Assembly (NCBI GenBank): GCA_007280345.1
Contig: QYQD01000026.1
Location: 1-44,905, forward strand
Direction of reading: 5' to 3'
From: Deltaproteobacteria bacterium
Lineage (GTDB): Bacteria; Desulfobacterota; QYQD01
Length of the DNA: 44,905 bases
Shown: piece after piece, positions 1-7,894 of the stretch
Position numbering within the stretch: position 1 is the first letter of the stretch
Layout of the letters: each line of letters starts with the position of its first letter
Notes under the pieces: model-generated
Seen by the model: the letters and a program-made list of their open reading frames with translations, nothing else
Database searches by the model: none
Told to the model about the DNA's origin: nothing
Made by a program: the position numbers and the translations under genes

Positions 1-2
1 CC

Positions 3-92
3 CCTCTCATCCGCGAGGATCGTGAGATTGGATTGAAGAATTTACAGTTTAATATGCCCGAGTCGTTTGAACGTGAGAACGTTGAGACGTAA
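3..92 (+). CDS. C-terminal end of a CDS truncated by the window edge (…PLIREDREIGLKNLQFNMPESFERENVET*)
   Basis: Open frame from the window edge to TAA at 90-92. Only 29 codons are visible and no family was recognised. Confidence 0.35.
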   Translation, partial: PLIREDREIGLKNLQFNMPESFERENVET

Positions 93-188
93 AAAGGCAG
101 GGGTCAAGAAATCCGAATTTGTTGTAGTCCTATTCGCTAACCGCTATGCGCTATACGCTATACGCTATACGCTATCTTTTGCTATACA

Positions 189-938
189 CTACTTTTTAAG
201 CTTCCGCCGGGCTACACAGCCCAGGCTAATCAGCCCGGTTCCCACCAGAAGCATGGTGGCTGGTTCGGGGACACCAGTTGCGCCGTCGTGGGAAAAAGGA
301 CTAAAGATACAGTGGGTCTTGTGGTTGGCCTTGATGTAATGGTCATAAGCGACTATGTCCACCCAGGTATAACCATCAACGGAGATATCGAATTTTTTCG
401 TCTCACCCTTAGCAAGGTCACCCCATTCATCACCGGGGATGTAATTCTGGACCGTCTCGCCCGTGCCAAAATCCCCGATAACATATTCATAATACGAGGT
501 TGGAAACACACCGTGGGGAGGTAATGTATCGCCATCACCCATGATTGGCGTCCCGTCGGGACAAAAAGAAATATAGGGATCAGCGCTATAATCTACCGTC
601 TCATCCAAAATTTCGGAGTCTATAGGCCCATATGGTCCCTTCACGACGGTCCCATTCTCGGTCAGCTCCCCCTTCAGCCAAGTAACCTCTATTGTACCGT
701 CTTGGTCTGTAGGAACCGCAGATGCAAACTTTACATCGTAAATATTCAGGTTTGCCCCGACTACCCAGAGCTCGTAGTCATAAGAGTAAATAACCCACGT
801 TTCGGTGGCAGTATCATACTCAGCCCCCGGAATATATATCTGCAGGTTGGGTATCGCCCAGGCAGACGTGCCAAAGCTCAGGATTACCAGGGTTATTAGC
901 GTCAAGTATCTGTAGATTCGCTTTATCATATATAACAC
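189..938 (-). CDS. PEP-CTERM sorting-domain exported protein
   Basis: N-terminal signal peptide and C-terminal VPEPATMLLVGTGLISLGCVARRKLKK (PEP motif, TM helix, basic tail). Confidence 0.9.
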   Translation of the reverse strand: MLYMIKRIYRYLTLITLVILSFGTSAWAIPNLQIYIPGAEYDTATETWVIYSYDYELWVVGANLNIYDVKFASAVPTDQDGTIEVTWLKGELTENGTVVKGPYGPIDSEILDETVDYSADPYISFCPDGTPIMGDGDTLPPHGVFPTSYYEYVIGDFGTGETVQNYIPGDEWGDLAKGETKKFDISVDGYTWVDIVAYDHYIKANHKTHCIFSPFSHDGATGVPEPATMLLVGTGLISLGCVARRKLKK

Positions 939-1276
939 CTCAAATTAATCAGGACGCTCGCCTGAGGAGGACCGATATCCGCAGAAAAATATTTTCTACA
1001 TTTAAAATCTTGACAATCTGCGTCCAACATGAATAGTAATTCACTTCTTCGCTAATTCATTAATACAATATCTATGCCAAAAGTTGGATAATATCCCAGA
1101 TTGGAAAATATATTAGCCATATCCACAGGTTATGATTATACGGGATTCTCAAGACTAGGATTAGAAAGTTAAAGAAAGAGAAAAGAAATGCCATCTGAAT
1201 GGAAAAATACTTCCACTCTATGTGTAAAGTTTTTCACATCGAAATTCTCCTGCTCACCGCAAAGGCGTAAAACAAG

Positions 1277-2149
1277 TCAAAACGAAAACTTCTGTCTCTG
1301 GTAATGACGGAGGCAGGTCTTAAGGTTGGTGGCCAGGCCCTTTTTGCTGTTTACTATAAAAAGGTTGTGGTTTATGTGGAAAAGTTCTTCCTTGAGCCGC
1401 ACCACCGGCCTCTGTTTTCTGCCTTCCACCCCGTAAAGGCGGCTTATTTCCTCCTCAAAAAGGGGGACTATTTTATCTTTCATACGAAGCTCGGTATCCA
1501 CCAGAAAGAAAGCCAGATGCGGTGATAGGTCCCCAAGACGTTGATAGAAAGCCCGGACGTCCGCGGCCTCCACGCCCTTCGGCGGAGAGGATTTTACCTC
1601 TACATAGGCCAGGCGGTTATCCAGCCAGGCGATAACATCATAGTCCCCGCCGTGGGGGGTTTCTTTGAACTTTACACCGTAGATAGCCGGGGCCTCAAAT
1701 TCCCGGATGAATACCCGGGCCACAAACCACTCGAGGGTGGGGCCTATACTCGATACCGATTTTATGCCCAAGGCATAGCCACTTTGACCCGATCCGGTAA
1801 CGAGTCCTATCTCCTCAAGAAAACGCAGGTAGTTGGCAGCGGTGCGTGGTGAACAATACCGGGTCAAGTCTTTTAAAGTAAAGTGTTCCTGATGCGCTAT
1901 GAGATCACGCAGAAAAAGCCGGAAGGAATAACGTTGCATTAAGTGATAGAAACATCCCTCTACCCCGGCATCTACCTGAGGGGATAATAATAAGCCTCTA
2001 TCCGGATTATACTGGATCAGATTAAACCCTTTTTGCCGGAGAATAGAGACTACGGTTACATCCTGGCGGGCCAGGCGATGCTCCAGGTGGAGGACCTTAT
2101 CTTTTAGGCGGGTAATCTCTTTCTTCAGCCGCTGAATTTCTTTTTCCAT
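1277..2149 (-). CDS. Uncharacterised protein: N-terminal coiled coil, winged-helix-like middle, C-terminal PD-(D/E)XK-like nuclease fold
   Basis: 290 aa. MEKEIQRLKKEITRLKDKVLHLEHRL coiled coil; GGDYDVIAWLDNRLAYVEVKSSPP matches a D…ExK nuclease core. Confidence 0.7.
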   Translation of the reverse strand: MEKEIQRLKKEITRLKDKVLHLEHRLARQDVTVVSILRQKGFNLIQYNPDRGLLLSPQVDAGVEGCFYHLMQRYSFRLFLRDLIAHQEHFTLKDLTRYCSPRTAANYLRFLEEIGLVTGSGQSGYALGIKSVSSIGPTLEWFVARVFIREFEAPAIYGVKFKETPHGGDYDVIAWLDNRLAYVEVKSSPPKGVEAADVRAFYQRLGDLSPHLAFFLVDTELRMKDKIVPLFEEEISRLYGVEGRKQRPVVRLKEELFHINHNLFIVNSKKGLATNLKTCLRHYQRQKFSF

Positions 2150-2165
2150 TGTGGATGTATTTATA

Positions 2166-2188
2166 CGCAGGCTAAAGCCTGCGGCTAC
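2166..2188. repeat. Dispersed palindromic repeat CGCAGGCTAAAGCCTGCGGCTAC, copy 1
   Basis: Exact 23-bp reverse complement of 7869-7891. Contains hairpin GCAGGC-TAAA-GCCTGC. Confidence 0.85.
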
Positions 2189-2211
2189 CCGCTATTCGCT
2201 ATACGCTATAC

Positions 2212-2931
2212 TCAAACCGCCTTTACATAAATATCATGTACGATCTCCGGATCGACCGCTACCGTAGTCTCACCTACCTGTATAATAGGGGAAGGCTTCT
2301 TCTGCCGCAGCTTGATTATACTTCCCGGTACCACACCCAGGGCGCTCAATTTATCCAGCCTGGCCGGAAAATTGGAAGAAATAAAGACAATCCGCCCTTC
2401 TCCGCCCGGATCGAGGTCGCTAAGGGGCATGACCAGGGGCTTTACACTCTTTTCAGGGGCTGTGCAGCATTTTCCTGGTGGAATAGGTTTGCCGTGCGGA
2501 CAGACCGGAGGATGGCCAAGGAAAGTGCAGACACTATCCGTAACCTCCGGGCTCAAAATATGCTCCAATTTACACGCCTCTTTCTCTGCCTCCTCCTCCG
2601 AAAGCTCAAATATCTCCATAAGCAGCCTCTCGGTCAAACGGTGTCTGCGTATAATCCCACGGGCCTTTTCCTCTCCTTTTTCTTTGAGATAGACCTTATC
2701 CCCTTCCCTGGCAAAAAGTCCTTCCTGCTCCATGTAGGAGAGTATATTCCTGGCCTCAGGGTCCGATGCCTCGCTCTGGAGATCGGCCAGGTTTGAAACG
2801 CCGTTTTCACGCAGGTTCCAGATAAATTCCAGCAGTTCATCGATGGCCCGGTCACGGGTTTCTGCTTCCCTGTGACAAAATGGCCCCCGGATATGACAAT
2901 GTGGTTTTCTCTTTCCCCATTTAAATTTCAT
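2212..2931 (-). CDS. DtxR-type metal-dependent regulator fused to a C-terminal FeoA domain
   Basis: wHTH plus dimerisation region (LTERLLMEIFELSEEEAEKEACKLEHILSPEVTDSV), then a FeoA/SH3-like tail (LDPGGEGRIVFISSNFPARLDKLSALGVVPGSIIKL…). Adjacent to feoB. Confidence 0.85.
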   Translation of the reverse strand: MKFKWGKRKPHCHIRGPFCHREAETRDRAIDELLEFIWNLRENGVSNLADLQSEASDPEARNILSYMEQEGLFAREGDKVYLKEKGEEKARGIIRRHRLTERLLMEIFELSEEEAEKEACKLEHILSPEVTDSVCTFLGHPPVCPHGKPIPPGKCCTAPEKSVKPLVMPLSDLDPGGEGRIVFISSNFPARLDKLSALGVVPGSIIKLRQKKPSPIIQVGETTVAVDPEIVHDIYVKAV

Positions 2932-3027
2932 AGGTACCTCCCTGCGAATAGCGTATAGCGTTTAGCGGGTAGCGTTCGGCGAAACGAGGAATTCTTTTAT
3001 TTTTAGCTTAACGCTGATCGCTTACAA

Positions 3028-5019
3028 TTATATTTTAAACCCTGTGATTTTTAAAATTAAATTCAGCAGACCTCCCACCGTAAAGGCCACAGCCAGGATA
3101 AAACCACTTATGGCCGCACCAATTTTCCAGCCCCTTTCTTTGACGATGACCAGGAAATTCGCCAGACACGGGACGAACAAGGTCATAGTTACCAATGCCA
3201 CCAGTATCTGTTCGGCGCTCAGCGCATGCGCCCGCGCCAACGCCAGAAGACCGGCTGCGCCATAGTCACGCCGCAAAAAACCGATGAGAAAGGCCTGGGT
3301 GGTCTCTACCGGAAGTCCCAGTACGCCTTTAATAAACGGTGCAGCTCCGTTTTCGATATGTACCATTATCCCGGCCCTATCCAGTATAAAAAGTATAAAT
3401 GTGCTCAGGGCAAAGAGGGGTACGGCCTCTTTTAGATACCACTCAATACGGGACAATGTCTTAATGAGAATATTCCCGATCCTGGGAAGGCGGATAGGCG
3501 GGAGTTCCAGGACAAAATCGGAGGATTCGCCCGGCAGATAGCGTGCCGCCAGGTAGCCGACCACTGCCAGGACGAGGCCTACGACCCCGGCCCAGAGCAC
3601 AACCAGCATGGGAGAAAATCCGGAGAGCATGCCGAAAATAATGGCCATCTGCGCCGAACAGGGGACGCCCAGGGCCAGGAGCAGGGTAACGATAATTCTA
3701 TCCCGCTTGCTTTCCAGGATGCGGGTGGTAAGCGTAGCCATAACGCCACACCCCAGCCCCAGAATCATAGGCAGAATGGCCTTTCCATTAAGACCGATTA
3801 ACCGGAATATCTTGTTACTCATAACCGCCAGCCGGGGCAGATAACCGGAATCCTCCATCAGGCCGAAGGCTATGAAAAAAAAGGTAATAATAGGCAGGAT
3901 CAGGGCAAAGGCATAGGTCATGGCCATGGTCAGAAGACCATACTGACCGACCAGCAGGTCCCTCAGCCAGGCCACCGGCGCCAGGCGCTCGGTCCATCTT
4001 AGGAAAAAGGGGTTGATATACTCTCCGAAAACCGTCTCTTCCATAAAGTCAACGGCCACGCCGGCGCCAAAAACGCCGATTACCTGATAGAGTAAATAAA
4101 CCGCGCCTATCAGAATAACCACGCCCCAAAACGGATGTACGGATAGTTCACCGATGCGGGTGGAGAGCCGCTTCCGTTTGATAGGATTAATCATGGTCAC
4201 CCGGCGCACAATTTCATCCGCCTTTTCCAGACGGGCCTGATTAATCAGATAGCTTATGGGTTGATCGAATCCGGCCTGGCATGATCTCCGGATCGCCTCG
4301 ATCTCATTGACCCTGGATTCCGGCAGGCGTGCATGCAGCCATCGTTTAAGACTTTTATCCCCGGAAAGGAGCATGATAGCGATGGAACGGGGGCTTATAT
4401 TCTCTGCCGGCAGGAAGTCCGCTATCTGAGAAACGGCCTCTTCAAGGGCCGGAGGATAACTTATATGCAATGTGGCCTCTCTCAGATCACCAAGCTCTTC
4501 CGTTATTTTTTCCAGATTCTTTTTCTGTGTGGCTACTGTGGAGATGGCCTTGGCGCCGATCAGCGAGGAAAGTTCCTGGTAATTTATTTTAATGCCGCGT
4601 TCGCGGGCCTCATCCTCCATATTAAGCACAAGAAGGAAAGGCAATCCCATTTCGGCCAATTGGCTGGATATAAGGAGGCTGCGGCGCAGATTTTTGGCAT
4701 CAGCCACCTGGACGATTAAGGCATCCTTCTCATTAAGTAAAATATTGCGCGTAACTATCTCATCTTCAGAGGTGGGCAGCAGGCTGTTTACGCCCGGCGT
4801 ATCCAGCACAGTAACATTTTTACCCCTCCATTTAGTCGTACCATGTGAAACCTCTACGGTCGTCCCCGGATAGTTTGAAACCACTACGTATTTACCGGTC
4901 AGGTAGTTGAAGACCACGCTTTTACCCACGTTCGGGTTGCCGATCAGTATGATTTTCTTTGTTGACTTCCGGTTAATATCCTTACTCTCCATGCCCCTAT
5001 TTTTTCCCCGCTTTCTCAT
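3028..5019 (-). CDS. feoB: Ferrous iron transporter FeoB (start may be Met at about 4992)
   Basis: G1 GNPNVGKS, NYPGTTVE, DTPG, then FeoB membrane domains (GLGCGVMATLTTRILESKRDRI). Confidence 0.96.
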   Translation of the reverse strand: MRKRGKNRGMESKDINRKSTKKIILIGNPNVGKSVVFNYLTGKYVVVSNYPGTTVEVSHGTTKWRGKNVTVLDTPGVNSLLPTSEDEIVTRNILLNEKDALIVQVADAKNLRRSLLISSQLAEMGLPFLLVLNMEDEARERGIKINYQELSSLIGAKAISTVATQKKNLEKITEELGDLREATLHISYPPALEEAVSQIADFLPAENISPRSIAIMLLSGDKSLKRWLHARLPESRVNEIEAIRRSCQAGFDQPISYLINQARLEKADEIVRRVTMINPIKRKRLSTRIGELSVHPFWGVVILIGAVYLLYQVIGVFGAGVAVDFMEETVFGEYINPFFLRWTERLAPVAWLRDLLVGQYGLLTMAMTYAFALILPIITFFFIAFGLMEDSGYLPRLAVMSNKIFRLIGLNGKAILPMILGLGCGVMATLTTRILESKRDRIIVTLLLALGVPCSAQMAIIFGMLSGFSPMLVVLWAGVVGLVLAVVGYLAARYLPGESSDFVLELPPIRLPRIGNILIKTLSRIEWYLKEAVPLFALSTFILFILDRAGIMVHIENGAAPFIKGVLGLPVETTQAFLIGFLRRDYGAAGLLALARAHALSAEQILVALVTMTLFVPCLANFLVIVKERGWKIGAAISGFILAVAFTVGGLLNLILKITGFKI

Positions 5020-5545
5020 CTGAAAATCCCCCTGTATCCCCCTTTTCCAAAGGGGGAATATGATGGTGCCCCCCTTTACTAAAGGGAGGTGAGGGGGGAT
5101 TTTTCTCTTTTTTCAAGCAATCCGCACATGCACCGTATATCTCTAATCTGTGATCTTTGATAGCGAAATGATGGCGTGCCGCTATCTCCTCCTGCATCTT
5201 TTCGATGCGGTTATCCGTGAATTCAAGTATCTTCCCGCAGGAGATACATATCAGATGGTCATGATGCTCTCCCTGATCAACATTCTCATAACGGGTCTGT
5301 CCATCGGCAAACTTCCTCTCCACCGCCATCCCGCACTCTGTCAGCAGTTTTAGGGTTCGATAGACGGTGGTATAACCTATCCGGGGATTGAAGCGGGCCG
5401 CATGCCGGTAAAGCTCATCTAAGTTTACATGGCCCTTTATACTGAAAAAAATCCGGGCTATCTCATCCCGCTGACGTGAAGACTTGAGCTTCTTCTGGGC
5501 AATATATCCTTTAAGGACACCCTGCTTTTTATTAACAGCTTTCGT
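4997..5545 (-). CDS. fur: Fur-family metalloregulator; the start codon is unresolved
   Basis: The listed ORF (4997-5329) starts inside the gene. The frame stays open upstream and encodes …LKSSRQRDEIARIFFSIKGHVNLDELYRHAARFNPRIGYTTVYRTLKLLTECG, with HHDHLICISCGKI and CADC downstream. No in-frame ATG/GTG/TTG exists between 5329 and the upstream stop; 5545 is a candidate ACG preceded by GGGAGGG. Confidence 0.8.
   Translation of the reverse strand, partial: TKAVNKKQGVLKGYIAQKKLKSSRQRDEIARIFFSIKGHVNLDELYRHAARFNPRIGYTTVYRTLKLLTECGMAVERKFADGQTRYENVDQGEHHDHLICISCGKILEFTDNRIEKMQEEIAARHHFAIKDHRLEIYGACADCLKKEKNPPSPPFSKGGHHHIPPLEKGDTGGFSDEKAGKK
5023..5105. repeat. Dispersed inverted repeat (AAATCCCCC…CCTTTTCCAAAGGGGG…CCCCTTTACTAAAGGGAGG…GGGGGGATTT), copy 1
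   Basis: Same architecture as 6129-6205 and 11224-11301. Lies in the 3' end of fur, next to feoB. Confidence 0.85.
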
Positions 5546-5583
5546 GGAAACGCCCTCCCTTCACCTGCAAGCCTCCCCTTAAA

Positions 5584-5606
5584 ATGAAAATGAATTTCAT
5601 TTTCAT
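5584..5606. promoter_or_regulatory. Fur box upstream of fur-feoB
   Basis: ATGAAAATGAA-T-TTCATTTTCAT, a perfect 11+1+11 palindrome resembling the GATAATGATAATCATTATC-type Fur site. Confidence 0.8.
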
Positions 5607-5744
5607 AATCTATTTAAGACATCCTCCGGGTCTTGTCAAGGGAAATAAGCGCTGGAATATTGGGTGTTGACTTTTATCCACAATTAACTTAGCTATAAGG
5701 GCCTATAGCGTTACCTTAAATCCCAGACTTAACCAGGATAAGAA

Positions 5745-5912
5745 ATGCCCTGTAAGACATGCGGCGGCCAGCTCTCCATCGTCAGGACCTGAAGGGACGT
5801 AATCCTGCGCTGCAAGGATTGCGGCCGCAAATATACAGTTAAAGAACTGCTTGGCGAACTGGATGAAGATTTACTGGAGCGGATCGCCATGATCCGGTGT
5901 GACCGGGTCTAA
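5745..5912 (+). CDS. Small dual-CXXC protein, putative selenoprotein (TGA at 5790-5792 read as Sec)
   Basis: MPCKTCGGQLSIVRT-U-RDVILRCKDCGRKYTVKELLGELDEDLLERIAMIRCDRV*. One in-frame TGA sits between two CxxC motifs; a 9-bp stem-loop follows at 5798-5823. Confidence 0.75.
5798..5823 (+). promoter_or_regulatory. Putative bacterial SECIS stem-loop
   Basis: CGUAAUCCU-(GCGCUGCA)-AGGAUUGCG: 9 pairs with one G-U, starting 5 nt after the UGA. Confidence 0.55.
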
Positions 5913-5916
5913 TCCC

Positions 5917-6075
5917 ATGAATAGCCCGAAGACCAAAAACAACCTGCCGGTAATCCCTTCCAAGCTAAAAAACGCCCCTAATCCTTCAAATGCCGCAAAA
6001 TTTCTCGACGTTATAAAATCAGACCTCGCCCGGAATATCTATAATAAATATGGCGTTGTCCCTCACTTCGTATAG
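5917..6075 (+). CDS. Small ORF (52 aa), 4 nt after the selenoprotein stop; unknown function
   Basis: MNSPKTKNNLPVIPSKLKNAPNPSNAAKFLDVIKSDLARNIYNKYGVVPHFV*. Too short for the ORF track. Confidence 0.4.
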   Translation: MNSPKTKNNLPVIPSKLKNAPNPSNAAKFLDVIKSDLARNIYNKYGVVPHFV

Positions 6076-6128
6076 TTTTAGCAAACACTGTCTAAAAATA
6101 GAGTGTTGTTTTATACCAAGTTGCGTTC

Positions 6129-6205
6129 AAATCCCCCTTAATCCCTCTTTTTCAAAGGGGGATATAATCTCCCCCTCTTTGTAAAGAGGGGTCAGGGGAG
6201 ATTTT
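6129..6205. repeat. Dispersed inverted repeat, copy 2
   Basis: AAATCCCCCTTAATCCCTCTTTTTCAAAGGGGGATATAATCTCCCCCTCTTTGTAAAGAGGGGTCAGGGGAGATTTT. Confidence 0.85.
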
Positions 6206-6268
6206 ATCAGGTAATCCTCCACACTATTCCCGGAAGAACTCAATATTTTCTGTAATTTGGACGGAGGA

Positions 6269-6991
6269 TTAGGAGGCTTGTTTTATCTCTTCAATTATAC
6301 GACGGGCAGCTTCTTGAGGATTTTGGGCGGTTCGGATAGGTCTTCCCACTACTATATAATCGGCGCCATTAAGAATAGCCTCCCGGGGAGTGACAATCCT
6401 TCTCTGGTCATCATCGGATGTAACACTCCAGGCCGGCCGTATGCCGGGGGTAACGATGAGAAAATCCCTTCCTAACCGTTCTCTTATAGCCTTAACTTCC
6501 TGACCGGAAGATATGACGCCGCTGCATCCCGCTTCTCCGGCTACCATGGCCCTCTGCACCACAAGGCAGGAAACATCATCGATAAACTCCCCGGCCAAAC
6601 CCTGGACAGCGAGATCATCTCTTCCTATACTGGTCAGAAGGGTTACTCCAAGTACCTTTGTCCCGGCGCCGGTAGCTATGGATATGGCCCCGGCCAGACG
6701 TCTGCCCGTATCACAGTGAATGGTCACAAAGTCAACGCCGTATCCGGAGATAACGGATAAGGCCCTTTTTACCGTCTCCGGTATGTCGTGGAGTTTCAGG
6801 TCGAGAAAGATTCCGGCCTCTGTCTCTTCTTTGATCTTCTTCAGGATAGAAGGGCCTTCCGCGATAAACAACTCCAGCCCGATCTTAAATACACCAACTG
6901 TACCGGCAAGAAGACGTACGTATGTCGAAGCCTCTTTCCAGGAAGGGAAGTCCAGAGGAAATATGAGCCTGTCTTTGGGGGTTAGAGACAT
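6269..6991 (-). CDS. pyrF: Orotidine 5'-phosphate decarboxylase
   Basis: LDLKLHDIPETVKRA, FVTIHCDTG, IVTPGIRP, ADYIVVGRPI. Confidence 0.95.
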   Translation of the reverse strand: MSLTPKDRLIFPLDFPSWKEASTYVRLLAGTVGVFKIGLELFIAEGPSILKKIKEETEAGIFLDLKLHDIPETVKRALSVISGYGVDFVTIHCDTGRRLAGAISIATGAGTKVLGVTLLTSIGRDDLAVQGLAGEFIDDVSCLVVQRAMVAGEAGCSGVISSGQEVKAIRERLGRDFLIVTPGIRPAWSVTSDDDQRRIVTPREAILNGADYIVVGRPIRTAQNPQEAARRIIEEIKQAS

Positions 6992-7099
6992 AATTTCACC
7001 GCAAGACGCCCCAGTACGGTCGGTTCCTCCCTACGGGGCAGGCAAAGGGCGCAAAGTTTAATTCTTTTGTCATATTACAAGGTGTCTCTTTTATCTATC

Positions 7100-7894
7100 T
7101 TAATATCCTTTCTTCAAATACAGGAGAAATTCTCTATTGCCCTTGGCGCCCAGAATGGGCGACTCAATAAGACCTATGGGAATCAGGCCGATGTCTCCCG
7201 CAAATGTCTGTATTTTTTCAGTCGACTGCATCTGAAGCGCCGGGTCACGGACTATGCCCCCCTTCCCCACCTGTCCTTTTCCAACCTCAAACTGAGGTTT
7301 AACCAGCGCTACTATCTCCGCCTGCTCTTTTAGCAGGGTAACGACTACCGGGATAACCTTGGTCAGGGAAATAAAGGATACGTCTATGACCACTATGTCC
7401 GCTTTTTCGCCTATGTCTTCCGGCCCCAAGTAACGAATATTTTTTCGCTCCAGAGATATGACGCGCTCATCCTGTCTAAGCTTCCAGTCGAGCTGCCCAT
7501 ATCCCACGTCTATGGCATAGACCCGCCGGGCCCCATGCTTCAGGAGGCAGTCCGTAAACCCGCCCGTCGAGGCCCCGACGTCAATAGCCACCCTGCCCTG
7601 GATGTCTATACCAAAGGCCTTTATGGCCTCCTCTAACTTTAGACCGCCCCGGCTGACATACGGTATGTCAGGCTCTTTCAATAAGATATAAGCATCCACC
7701 GGCACCATAGCCCCGGCCTTGGTTACCGGGACCCCATTAATCAGAACCGATCCCGCCATTATCAGGGCCCGGGCCCGCTCCCGACTCGAAACCAGACCTT
7801 GATCCACAAGTATCTTATCCAGCCTCTGTTTATGGAGATGTTTTGACAGGCGTTCAGCCATCAGCTTGGTAGCCGCAGGCTTTAGCCTGCGCAT
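7100..7894 (-). CDS. tlyA: TlyA-family rRNA (cytidine-2'-O)-methyltransferase / hemolysin A (start probably Met at about 7861)
   Basis: S4 domain RLDKILVDQGLVSSRERARALIMAG; VAIDVGASTGGFTDCLLKHGA; VKPQFEVGK. Confidence 0.93.
   Translation of the reverse strand: MRRLKPAATKLMAERLSKHLHKQRLDKILVDQGLVSSRERARALIMAGSVLINGVPVTKAGAMVPVDAYILLKEPDIPYVSRGGLKLEEAIKAFGIDIQGRVAIDVGASTGGFTDCLLKHGARRVYAIDVGYGQLDWKLRQDERVISLERKNIRYLGPEDIGEKADIVVIDVSFISLTKVIPVVVTLLKEQAEIVALVKPQFEVGKGQVGKGGIVRDPALQMQSTEKIQTFAGDIGLIPIGLIESPILGAKGNREFLLYLKKGY
7869..7891. repeat. Dispersed palindromic repeat, copy 2 (GTAGCCGCAGGCTTTAGCCTGCG)
   Basis: Exact reverse complement of 2166-2188. Confidence 0.85.

Noticed and set aside
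145-188. Short tandem repeats as a CRISPR array
   Set aside because: Units are only about 7 bp with no unique spacers, and no cas genes were recognised in the window.
2236-2796. 186-aa plus-strand ORF
   Set aside because: Entirely antisense to the well-supported DtxR-FeoA gene.
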